Assembly (NCBI GenBank): GCA_012026715.1
Contig: VEPB01000066.1
Span: forward strand, 1-7,183
From: Methylococcaceae bacterium
Lineage (GTDB): Bacteria; Pseudomonadota; Gammaproteobacteria; Methylococcales; Methylococcaceae
Direction of reading: 5' to 3'
DNA: 7,183 nt
Part shown: positions 1 to 7,096 of the stretch, piece after piece
Layout: each line of letters begins with the position of its first letter
Position numbering within the stretch: position 1 is the first letter of the stretch
Translations under genes and position numbers: made by a program
Notes under the pieces: generated by a model
Told to the model about the DNA's origin: nothing
The model's input: only the letters and a program-made list of their open reading frames with translations
Databases searched by the model: none

Positions 1-876
1 CAGGAAATCCACCATCCGCACGCCGGGCACGTCCATCAGGCGGCAGAGCAGATCCGAGGTGTACAAGGAGGTCCGGCGCGGCATGGATTGCAGTTCGTCA
101 TCGTCGAGAAACCCGTGGGTCAACAACGGCCCTTCGCAGATCTCGGCCAGGGAATATCCACTGTCGAGCCGTTCGCTCACGGTATGGAAGCGAACCGAGG
201 GGGACAGGTAGGCGTCGATCCGTTCCAGCATCGCCAGATAAACCGTCTCGGCGTCCGCCGCCGGCTCGATTTCCACCGTGGCATGCACGGCGACTTTCAG
301 CATTTCCGGTACCGAAACCGATGCCACATCGGCGCACAGGCAACGGTTGGCGTGAAGCCGGGCAGCCACCGCGGCGATGAGCGCAGCAGAGTCGATGCCA
401 GATTCCTCGGCGGGGTCGATCAGGACGCGATAGAGTCCCTTGATCGGCACGCTCCGGCTCTCGTCGTTGGGCGCGAGGCGAATGGATTCAGCCGCGCCGT
501 CGAGGTCGCGGCTTTCCTGGAAATACAGGTTCGGCGACGCATCGGCTGCCTGCTCGATCCAGGCGTTGGCCACCCCCGGCACGTCCAGCACTAGCTTGCG
601 CAGGTCCGGCAGGGTCACCGGCCGGGAAACCAGGACACGATCCGGTCCAAACAGGCCTTCGTAAGTGTCCTCGCCCGCACGGGCAAGCACATCGGGCAAG
701 CCGTAGCCGATGCGGTAATCCAGATCCGTCAGCACATAACAGATCTGCTCCAGGAGCGTGATACCCGGATCATGGGCATTGAAGTCCGTCCAAGATGGGC
801 CGGTGAGGCGTTCCAGTTGGCGGATGCCTTCAGCGCGGAGGGAGGCGAAGTCCTGTTTCATGTCGTCTTGGTCCAC
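1..876 (-). CDS. Second baseplate-wedge protein, Afp12/gpJ-like, N-terminal 292 codons (runs off the left edge)
   Basis: This frame is open from a GTG at 876 to base 1, so only the N-terminal part is present. Seen: an N-terminal helix, then the motif WTDFNAHDPGITLLEQ at about residues 29-44, followed by CYVLTDLDYRIGY. This signature is typical of large baseplate assembly proteins in eCIS clusters, usually many hundreds of residues long. A conserved-looking block near residues 85-105 (PVTLPDLRKLVLDVPGVANAW) resembles the gpJ-type ring-contact region. The likely role is a structural wedge component, partner of the larger gpJ-type protein upstream. Start choice: an in-frame TGA at 882-880 lies two codons before the GTG, so only GTG 876 or ATG 861 are possible. 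GTG 876 has an AGCAGG 7 nt upstream, while ATG 861 has no visible Shine-Dalgarno. The gene follows the fibre gene after 108 nt. Confidence is high for a baseplate protein, moderate for Afp12 equivalence. Confidence 0.85.
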   Translation of the reverse strand, partial: MDQDDMKQDFASLRAEGIRQLERLTGPSWTDFNAHDPGITLLEQICYVLTDLDYRIGYGLPDVLARAGEDTYEGLFGPDRVLVSRPVTLPDLRKLVLDVPGVANAWIEQAADASPNLYFQESRDLDGAAESIRLAPNDESRSVPIKGLYRVLIDPAEESGIDSAALIAAVAARLHANRCLCADVASVSVPEMLKVAVHATVEIEPAADAETVYLAMLERIDAYLSPSVRFHTVSERLDSGYSLAEICEGPLLTHGFLDDDELQSMPRRTSLYTSDLLCRLMDVPGVRMVDFL

Positions 877-883
877 TTTTCAA

Positions 884-889
884 CCTGCT
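884..889 (-). promoter_or_regulatory. Ribosome binding site AGCAGG for the second wedge gene
   Basis: On the minus strand AGCAGG lies 7 nt before the GTG at 876-874. It supports the GTG start over the ATG fifteen bases further on, which is preceded by GACCAAGACGAC with no purine-rich SD match. Confidence 0.5.
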
Positions 890-984
890 CTGAAAAAATT
901 CCGGGACTTGATTCCGCTGGCGGTGGCAGTTGTCGGATTATGTACCGGGGCCAATGTCCGTCGTGGAGTGACCAATGGTTTAAA

Positions 985-1881
985 TCACCCCTTTCGAGCC
1001 TTTTCAAATACTGTGTCATTGGAGTTGACGCACCAAGTGGCGCCTGTCGTGCGGTTCTTGAAGCACAAATTTCCATCATCCTGAAATCCCCAAGTTCCCT
1101 GAGACGTTTCGATTATCAGCGTTCCATAAACGACAACCTTTTGGCTCGCCACTTGAATAACATCGCGAGCGGCAGCATTGTCGGCGAAGTGCAGTTGGCC
1201 GTCGGATCCGGAGTAGACTCCCCACTCTCTGCCGTTACTCTTGGTGTTTTTGAACACCATTCCTGAACCCCATCCTTCGGATTCACTGGTGAGCCACAGC
1301 CCTGCATTGTTATTTTTGCGGTGGTCGATCTGCAGGCCCAGGTTCTCGTCCAGAATTAAGATGTTTCCCCGTATTTCTTTGCCCTTCCAGGCCTGAATGT
1401 ATAACTTGTCGTCCGTCCAATTTGTGAATGTCCACGCGAGCTTTGTTGTGCTTTTTGAGTTCGTGATGGCGATATGGCGGTCGTCACCTTCTACCTCGAG
1501 TCGGGCGAGTGGATTGATCGTTCCAACGCCCAAATTTCCGGTAGCGGCGTCAATGAATAAGCGGCTGGTGCTCTGGCCATCACCGATGCTTAAACCTGCC
1601 TTTGAAGTCGCCGGGTCTTTTGGATCACTGCGAGGGTTGAGGTTAATTAGCCATTTTGGTTGCGGGTCAGCCAGATTCTGGTAGAAATTGATCAATTTTT
1701 GGAGGCTCATGCTATCGCCATCGGCCGCGATGCTCAGCGGTTCGCCCGGCCGCTTTATGATTTGGTCGTCACTCTGATTGAGTATTCCGTCGATGAGATC
1801 TGAAAAATTGCTTTCCGTCGGTATGGCGCCGGATTTGAAATAGGATTTCAGGGTTTCGCGATCTAGCTTTTTGTTATCCAT
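985..1881 (-). CDS. Tail-fibre-like protein with eCIS-type N-terminal module and variable C-terminal domain (298 aa)
   Basis: Likely the receptor-binding fibre of the particle. Seen: an N-terminal helical module at residues 8-34 (LKSYFKSGAIPT then F-S-D-L-I-D-G), a KRPGEPLSIAADGD stretch at 43-56, and a junction at 106-131 with SRLFIDAATGNLGVGTINP and LARLEVEG. I recognise this last motif from phage and eCIS fibre-type proteins, where it precedes swappable C-terminal domains. Residues 136-298 are beta-rich and rich in W, N, G and S. The last 35 residues hold GFQDDGNLCF and ATWCVN, with Cys273 and Cys284, faintly like one repeat of a bulb-type (mannose-binding) lectin. ATG 1881 is bounded by an in-frame TGA 15 nt upstream and has GGAGG 5 nt before it. 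By hand count, bases 1021-1860 are 51% GC, well below the flanking genes. It sits between two wedge genes with 91- and 108-nt gaps, where I saw no convincing promoter or terminator. The fibre role is inferred; the target is unknown. Confidence 0.8.
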   Translation of the reverse strand: MDNKKLDRETLKSYFKSGAIPTESNFSDLIDGILNQSDDQIIKRPGEPLSIAADGDSMSLQKLINFYQNLADPQPKWLINLNPRSDPKDPATSKAGLSIGDGQSTSRLFIDAATGNLGVGTINPLARLEVEGDDRHIAITNSKSTTKLAWTFTNWTDDKLYIQAWKGKEIRGNILILDENLGLQIDHRKNNNAGLWLTSESEGWGSGMVFKNTKSNGREWGVYSGSDGQLHFADNAAARDVIQVASQKVVVYGTLIIETSQGTWGFQDDGNLCFKNRTTGATWCVNSNDTVFEKARKG

Positions 1882-1886
1882 GTCGT

Positions 1887-1891
1887 CCTCC
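1887..1891 (-). promoter_or_regulatory. Ribosome binding site GGAGG for the fibre gene
   Basis: GGAGG on the minus strand, 5 nt before the ATG at 1881. It is one of the best SD matches in the window, so the fibre can be translated independently despite its distance from the preceding gene. Confidence 0.7.
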
Positions 1892-1952
1892 GGTATTCAG
1901 TGATTTGATCTGTGGTAGTGAGCCGGTTTCTAGGTATCGCCGATTGATATTG

Positions 1953-1983
1953 AAGTGGCTGCTTTCCGGGAATCAGGCCACCT
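1953..1983 (-). other. Weak stem-loop across the stop codon of the gpJ-type gene
   Basis: On the minus strand AGGTGGC (1983-1977) can pair with GCCACTT (1959-1953): seven pairs including one G-T, with a 17-nt loop that contains the TGA stop. No T-run follows, so it is not a standard intrinsic terminator. It may be chance. Confidence 0.2.
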
Positions 1984-4900
1984 TGAAGTCCAATCCGATT
2001 TCCATGAAACCGATCCCTCGGAAATGGCCCTCGATGAACCGGGTTTCGCCGATGATGTCGATCTGATGTTGTACGGCGGTTATCAGCACGGAGTCTTGCT
2101 GTTCGGTGTCGACGAAATAGCCTTGCGCTGGCTGAGCATCAGGCTGGGTGGTTGCTTCGGGTTTAGGTTCGGGGATTTCCAGGAACGCCCCGCCTTCGGT
2201 TTCCCGGAACAGTTTCAGCTGGGCGACATAGTCCACATAGGGGCGCCGCTCGAGGAAGTCGATCACCGCCGTGGCATAGATTCGTCCGCCGATCACCACA
2301 TCGGAACCGTCACCGTAGGCCCACGGCGATAGAAAGCGATTGAGCTCGTCGTTGAGGCTAGTGCGGTAAAAGCCCGGATCGCACCCCGGCAGAAAGCGCA
2401 CGGCAAAGCGCAGCTTGACCTGGACGAAGCGGGCGTTTTGGACCTGGATTTCTGCTTCGGCTGGGGAACGGCTACGGAGGTAGTCCCGGATTTCAGTGAT
2501 CAGGCTGGCGGATGCCTTGGGTTCGAAGGGGGACGCGGGGCTCCGCATGCGGATGTCGGGGATGACGATGACGGTGACCCGGCCGAGTTCCTCCGGGTCG
2601 GCCGCCCATCCGGTTCCGGCGGGCAGGCAGTTGACGCGATAAATCTGCGGGAACCGTTCCAGGATCAGGCGCTCGTAGTCCCACGCGCTGAGGGCCCGTT
2701 GCTTGTGGCGCAGCCGTTCGCTGATCCTCAGGTTGAACACTGCCGGCGGCTCCGCCGGAATGCCTCCGAAGGAGGTATAGGGTTGCCGGATTGCGGCCAC
2801 TTCGCCGATGGCATTGACCGGTTTGGCGATGGTATTGGCGGGCAGGGGAGTGGCGTAGTGTTCCGGAGTGTCGCCGCGGTCGACGAAGCTGGCTTCCACG
2901 GCCTGGGTGTGGATGCCGACGGTATCGCACAGGCTGTCGCAGTCGGCCGCGACCGAGGCGCGCAGCCAATACTGTCCGCCCTGCAGCAGGGTGCTGGGCA
3001 GGGCCGGCGGCAACTGAAACTGGATGACGCCCGATTGAATCAACCCGCCGGTGCCGTCGGTAACGATGCCGCCGTTTTGCAGGCTTTCCCAGCGGTTGTC
3101 GCTGAGAAAACTCCAGTTGACCGCGGCCGGCTGCAAATCCGGATTGGCGCTGCCTTCCGCCAGTTGCATCAGGACGGCGACGGATTGTGGCGCCTCCACC
3201 CCGCTCAGGCCGATGTAGAGTTCCCCCGCGTTGTCGTAGGCGGGAAACAGCGGGAAACCGTTGCGCGCGGGGTCGACGGCAATTTCCGCCTGGCCGAAGG
3301 GATGCAGATGGTCGATGCGGTCCACCGCTGCGCCGGTATGGTACTCCAGCATATCGATGGAGAGCGCGGCGTCGTAGTCCAGTTGCAAGCTCTTCAATTT
3401 GGGCGTGTAAGGCGGATTGACGGTGTAAAGCTTGGAGTCAAGCTTTCCGGGTTCCTTGGCGCGGTTGTTGGCCGCGATCGCGTTGGCCAAGTCGATGGCT
3501 TTGGCAGTGGCGAGGGCCGGATAGGCTGCGTGTTGAAAGTCCGGGGCGTTCAACTCCAGGCGCAGGGTGCGCTTTCCTGTAAGGCTCTCCTTGGCAGGGC
3601 CGTCTCTCAAGTCGGGTTCCGGCGGCAGATTCGCCAGGCCAGTGTTCTGGGAGGCGGAAATATTGAGATCGGCCGAATCGGTGTTTTTGACTCCGGCGAA
3701 AAGTGCGGCGCTGACATTCTTGAGGATTTCCCGTCCCCGATCCTGAAGGGAAATCGACGCTGTAAACGGACATACCGATATGGTTTGGGTTGTCTCGCCA
3801 GTCTTGATGACCTTCGTTTCTGCGGCAATGACGTCTTTGTAAAGCTGGTAATGGTCCGAAAGGTCCGTGGGTGCTCCCATCCATTTCAATTTCACAGTCA
3901 CTGTACTGATGCGCTTGACGGCCAGCTCCGGATGGCTGAGGGTGAGCGCCGAACCGGCGGCGGGTGCCGGCCCGAAAGGTTCGAAGGGACGGGTGACATC
4001 CACCTCGCCGGCATCGTTGCGGGCACGGAGGTTCGCCAGGCCGAGCACACTCACCTGCAGTTCCAGCCTGGCCAGATTCAGTGTGCGGAGAAACGGGTAG
4101 TCCAGTTGGTAACTTCCCCGCTCGGCGTCCGCCGTTTGCCGCGGAACCAGCAGCAGTTGCAAGGTGGGCCAGGACTCGGCTGATGGGGCTGTCACGGGAG
4201 GGTCGGCAGGTCCCAATTGCAACTGCCAGATCACCGTGACCGGGAGGAGGGGATCATTGGGCGATTGCACCTCCGGCGTTCCGACGCACGCGGGTTCTAT
4301 CCAGTCGTTCCCCGCACTGAGCCGGAACCGCGGAGGTGTTGCGGCGAAGACAGATGTTAGCTTTTCCGCCAGATGGTCCGAATCGGATGGCTTGCAGAAA
4401 ACGCTCAGAGTCAGGTGGATGGTGCGCGCCCCCTCACTCAGGCAGAGGATCGGGGAAGTCATTGCCAGGCCCAGCGTGGTTTGAGGCACCGCCGCCTGCT
4501 CGCCGCTTTGGCCGAAACTGCGCCAGCGCGGGGGCTGGGTTCCGGATGCGGCGCGGATCGAGGTCGCGTCCGCGTTGGCGGAAAGGCATAGCCAATCCAC
4601 CTTTTCGGCACGGGTTTGTGCGCTCAGGGCATCGCCAGGGGAGGAGTGAGGGGCGAATTTTTTCCGGCGAGCCTCCCGCAAGTCGGCTTCAATGGCTTGC
4701 CATTCAATATCCGGAACCGATGGCCATGGCATCGCGCTGCGGCAGGCGGCCATCATCCGCATGAAGGTGGCCAAGGGCATGAAAAAATAGCTTTCCAGAT
4801 CCAACAGGACGGTGAGGGCGGCCTCCAGATCGGCGACCGGCGGAAACTTGGTCGTGGCGGGGTAGACTGGCTTGCTCAGTTTCAGCAGGGTCTCGAAGTC

Positions 4901-6199
4901 CCAGCGTTCCTTGAATTCCGCGGTCGAGGGATCACCCAGCCCGGTAAATTTCCCCCCTCCTGGCGGATGTGCGTTTTCGAGCAACTGGCTGATCTCGCGC
5001 CAGTCGTCGTCGATGCGGGTTTTCGCCGCCATCAATTCGGCGAATTCGCTCGGGGTAAGGTGCAGGCTCTGTTTGACGAAATCGGTGACGGCCTGACCCT
5101 CCCGGTCCCGCTGCCGGTAGAGGTCATCGAGATTTTGAATCCCGATCTGGGACAGTCCGTTGAAATCCGGCTTACCCAGCGCCCGCTCCACGTTGCCGTA
5201 GAAATTGCGATCGCCGGGAGAAATGCGGAATGAGCTGTCATTGGTCCTGGCCTGACCTGCCCGTTCCAGGATTCGATTGATCCTCGGCCAGTATCCCGCT
5301 GGGTCGCTTTGCCGCGCATTCTTCAGCTCCAGCAGCCGGCGGAATTGCCAGGAGTCGGGGAAGATTCCTTTAAGCCAGAGCGTGAACTGATCGAACCAGG
5401 CCAGCAGATCGGTCGACAGCGCCAATCGCTGGTCACCCAGCTTGAAGTCGTCTGGATCGTCTCCCGCCATGGGGACGCCGAGGGCGAGCCTCAGCATCTC
5501 GAGCAGGGTATCGAGTTTGTTGCCGGTGCTTTGCAGCCGCACATCGCCAAGCCCGGTGACGCGCCGCTGGGTGTAGACGGAACTGAGCCGCGCCACCTGG
5601 ACTCGGTTAAACACGAGGTCGCGGGCGGTTCGGTAATGCAGTTCGTGTCCTTGCCCGTTGCGGCCGGCATTCAGCAGCGTGCCTGCCGGAAGCAGCGCCT
5701 GGCTGGTGCCGGGGGCTGGATCCACCAGCACATGGACGCGATCTGGCCGTGCCGGCTTGGGGACTTGCCGCAGCAGGTCGCGATAGTAGAAGTCCAGGTG
5801 CCGCCGCGTTAAACCGTTGAGCCGTTCCTGTTGCTGTTGCAGCAGCTTGAGGAAAGCGAGAAACAGCGCGAAGTGCGGGCGGCGGAAACTGTCGAATTCC
5901 GCGGACTGGAACTTTTCCGGCTGCGCGGCATACGCTTCGGCCTTCTCCAGCCAGCGATTCCAGGCCACCCCTTCCAGTCCTTCGGGGTTTGGAAATCCCG
6001 TCCAGTCGCCGGCCGGATGATTGTCGTCGTCGTAGTAAACCAACTCGCGGGCCAGTGCCTTGGCGACCTGCAGCCAATCCCGGATGCCGCGCTCATCGAT
6101 GCGGGCGTAGTCCGGATCCAGCGCCGCCAGCAGACGCTGGTTCTGGCTGGTGCCCTCACCCTCGGGGCAGCACGGCGGCTTTGCGGAAGCGTCAGCCAT
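1973..6199 (-). CDS. Large gpJ-type baseplate protein of an eCIS (Afp11-like), 1408 aa
   Basis: Structural wedge protein forming the baseplate ring of a contractile particle. Seen in order: an acidic N-terminus with a CC pair at 10-11; a block at 105-200 (RPHFALFLAFLKLL, then LDFYYRDLLRQ and PDRVHVLVDP, LLPAGTLLNAG), typical of eCIS baseplate proteins; a mostly helical region at about 225-540; beta-rich segments at about 590-890 and 935-1100; and the gpJ/gp6-like core at about 1155-1335, with SERLRHKQRALSAWDYERL, VTVIVIPDIR, LSPWAYG and YVDYV. A Pro/Gln-rich linker (1342-1360) leads to a final tail with QDSVLITAVQHQIDII. The ATG at 6199 is fixed by tandem in-frame TGA codons at 6223-6218 that end the preceding gene. 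Its SD is weak (GGGA, 9 nt upstream), suggesting dependence on upstream translation. It is far longer than phage gpJ, as is usual for eCIS versions. The frame is intact. Confidence 0.93.
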   Translation of the reverse strand: MADASAKPPCCPEGEGTSQNQRLLAALDPDYARIDERGIRDWLQVAKALARELVYYDDDNHPAGDWTGFPNPEGLEGVAWNRWLEKAEAYAAQPEKFQSAEFDSFRRPHFALFLAFLKLLQQQQERLNGLTRRHLDFYYRDLLRQVPKPARPDRVHVLVDPAPGTSQALLPAGTLLNAGRNGQGHELHYRTARDLVFNRVQVARLSSVYTQRRVTGLGDVRLQSTGNKLDTLLEMLRLALGVPMAGDDPDDFKLGDQRLALSTDLLAWFDQFTLWLKGIFPDSWQFRRLLELKNARQSDPAGYWPRINRILERAGQARTNDSSFRISPGDRNFYGNVERALGKPDFNGLSQIGIQNLDDLYRQRDREGQAVTDFVKQSLHLTPSEFAELMAAKTRIDDDWREISQLLENAHPPGGGKFTGLGDPSTAEFKERWDFETLLKLSKPVYPATTKFPPVADLEAALTVLLDLESYFFMPLATFMRMMAACRSAMPWPSVPDIEWQAIEADLREARRKKFAPHSSPGDALSAQTRAEKVDWLCLSANADATSIRAASGTQPPRWRSFGQSGEQAAVPQTTLGLAMTSPILCLSEGARTIHLTLSVFCKPSDSDHLAEKLTSVFAATPPRFRLSAGNDWIEPACVGTPEVQSPNDPLLPVTVIWQLQLGPADPPVTAPSAESWPTLQLLLVPRQTADAERGSYQLDYPFLRTLNLARLELQVSVLGLANLRARNDAGEVDVTRPFEPFGPAPAAGSALTLSHPELAVKRISTVTVKLKWMGAPTDLSDHYQLYKDVIAAETKVIKTGETTQTISVCPFTASISLQDRGREILKNVSAALFAGVKNTDSADLNISASQNTGLANLPPEPDLRDGPAKESLTGKRTLRLELNAPDFQHAAYPALATAKAIDLANAIAANNRAKEPGKLDSKLYTVNPPYTPKLKSLQLDYDAALSIDMLEYHTGAAVDRIDHLHPFGQAEIAVDPARNGFPLFPAYDNAGELYIGLSGVEAPQSVAVLMQLAEGSANPDLQPAAVNWSFLSDNRWESLQNGGIVTDGTGGLIQSGVIQFQLPPALPSTLLQGGQYWLRASVAADCDSLCDTVGIHTQAVEASFVDRGDTPEHYATPLPANTIAKPVNAIGEVAAIRQPYTSFGGIPAEPPAVFNLRISERLRHKQRALSAWDYERLILERFPQIYRVNCLPAGTGWAADPEELGRVTVIVIPDIRMRSPASPFEPKASASLITEIRDYLRSRSPAEAEIQVQNARFVQVKLRFAVRFLPGCDPGFYRTSLNDELNRFLSPWAYGDGSDVVIGGRIYATAVIDFLERRPYVDYVAQLKLFRETEGGAFLEIPEPKPEATTQPDAQPAQGYFVDTEQQDSVLITAVQHQIDIIGETRFIEGHFRGIGFMEIGLDFKVA

Positions 6200-6220
6200 G
6201 TTCAGCGGTCCCGGTTTTCA

Positions 6221-6655
6221 TCAGGTGCCCCGTACGGTTTGGTTGACCGTCATGAAGCTGCCGCTGCCGGGGTATTGGAGCGTGCTGTCCGGAACGGGAG
6301 AGCCGGGGCCAGGCGGCGGTTGCTGGGCTGGCGATTGAACTTCGAACTTGGCGATGAAAGAGTTTCCTTTCAACAGTGCCGGCTTGGCGCCGCTACGGGT
6401 TTTTGTGGCGATTTGATCGGCGGCCAGGCTGTCAATTTTCAGCGTGCCGGTCCCGGGTATGGAATAAACCGGTGTCGTGTAGACGCAACCCGGAACCGAT
6501 ACCTGGTTCTGGTCGCCGTCGACGCAAATTTTCTTGCCATTCAGGGTTCCGGGTCCGCTTCCGCTCAAGCGGCCTGGCCGCACCACGACCATGGCGAGGC
6601 CGAATGCCGGGTTAAATTGGACCAGGTCATCGTTGACCAGGATCAGATCCGACAT
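6221..6655 (-). CDS. PAAR-like spike-tip protein of an eCIS (Afp10-like), 144 aa
   Basis: Predicted to cap the central spike and pierce the target envelope. Seen: three glycine-bracketed beta turns, GSGPGTLNG (32-40), IPGTGTLKI (66-74) and YPGSGSF (128-134), around KKICVDGD and VPGCVYT with Cys44 and Cys57. Then come KPALLKG (91-97), AKFEV (102-106) and a Pro-rich stretch at 109-122. I recall this pattern from small PAAR-like proteins next to gp25 and gpJ genes in eCIS loci. The protein has no histidine, unlike classical zinc-binding PAAR proteins. Start: ATG 6655 is the only candidate after the in-frame TGA of the gp25-like gene, and GGAGG lies 7 nt upstream. The gaps are 21 nt on both sides. 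It ends in tandem TGA TGA. The tip role rests on size, composition and position; no fold can be verified here. Confidence 0.8.
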   Translation of the reverse strand: MSDLILVNDDLVQFNPAFGLAMVVVRPGRLSGSGPGTLNGKKICVDGDQNQVSVPGCVYTTPVYSIPGTGTLKIDSLAADQIATKTRSGAKPALLKGNSFIAKFEVQSPAQQPPPGPGSPVPDSTLQYPGSGSFMTVNQTVRGT

Positions 6656-6662
6656 TCCGGAG

Positions 6663-6667
6663 CCTCC
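6663..6667 (-). promoter_or_regulatory. Ribosome binding site GGAGG for the PAAR-like gene
   Basis: GGAGG on the minus strand, 7 nt before the ATG at 6655, inside the 21-nt gap after the gp25-like gene. Confidence 0.7.
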
Positions 6668-6676
6668 GTCGTCATG

Positions 6677-7096
6677 TCAATTGCCCGCCGCGACCGCTTC
6701 ATTGAGATAAAACGGGTAGACCATGTTGTAGCGGGAGTTGGTCGTTCTCAGGGTGTAGCCGATGCTGATCAGCAGCAGTCCGGGGGTATCGGCGCTTTCG
6801 CTGACATTGACTTCATTCAGGTCGATCCGTGCTTCGTGATAGAGGATGGAGTCGGTGATGATCCGGGTCAGATCGTTGATCAATCGCTGCGAGACCTCCT
6901 CAAACAGGTATCCATGCAGATCGCAGCCGAATGGTTCGGCCAGGACGCGCTCGTTGCGGGCGGTGGCCAGCAGGATTTGCAGGCTCTGGTGCACGTCCTC
7001 GGCACCGAAGACCATCGCCACGTCGCGACCGTTGGCGGAAAAGGCCGGCGGAAATCCCCAGCCCTGCCCGAGAAACGCTTCCTTACCGTCGGCCAC
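6677..7096 (-). CDS. gp25-like baseplate wedge protein (Afp9-like), 139 aa
   Basis: Belongs to the GPW/gp25 family, which links the baseplate wedges to the hub and nucleates the sheath. Seen: GWGFPPAF at residues 12-19; a helix D-V-H-Q-S-L-Q-I-L-L-A-T with ARNERVLAEPFGCDL at 46-60, the family's classic block; YLFEEVSQ; EARIDLNEV at 88-96, matching the E-x-R position of gp25-like proteins; and a final strand IGYTLRTTNSRYNMVYPFYL at 112-131, common in eCIS members. The length is normal for the family. The start is GTG 7096, forced because an in-frame TGA lies one codon upstream; GGAGGAAG precedes it by 6 nt. It overlaps the end of the upstream gene by 14 nt, implying translational coupling. The family call is firm. 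Confidence 0.93.
   Translation of the reverse strand: MADGKEAFLGQGWGFPPAFSANGRDVAMVFGAEDVHQSLQILLATARNERVLAEPFGCDLHGYLFEEVSQRLINDLTRIITDSILYHEARIDLNEVNVSESADTPGLLLISIGYTLRTTNSRYNMVYPFYLNEAVAAGN

Noticed and set aside
88..594. Plus-strand open frame of 168 codons
   Set aside because: Antisense shadow of the second wedge gene, which carries the W-T-D-x-N-x-H-D-P-G motif on the minus strand.
877..984. Possible promoter or terminator in the gap after the fibre gene
   Set aside because: TACATAAT on the minus strand resembles a -10 box, but no -35 match lies 16-18 nt upstream. The TTTTTT run near 893-898 is not preceded by a convincing stem.
858..1079. Minus-strand 73-codon frame bridging the fibre end and the next gene start
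   Set aside because: It overlaps the fibre C-terminus in another frame and the composition is not protein-like; the two flanking genes explain the region.
1081..1200. A complete bulb-lectin domain at the fibre C-terminus
   Set aside because: Only one degenerate repeat is visible, while the family has three. It is kept only as a hypothesis about a lectin-like tip.
772..1266. Plus-strand frame covering the gap and the end of the fibre gene
   Set aside because: It overlaps two supported minus-strand genes and has no family-like motif or good SD.
2438..4183. A 581-codon open frame on the plus strand
   Set aside because: It lies antisense inside the gpJ-type gene, whose protein has clear family motifs. 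The translation is low-complexity in Gly, Arg, Asp and Val with no recognisable domain. It reflects high GC and codon bias of the opposite strand.
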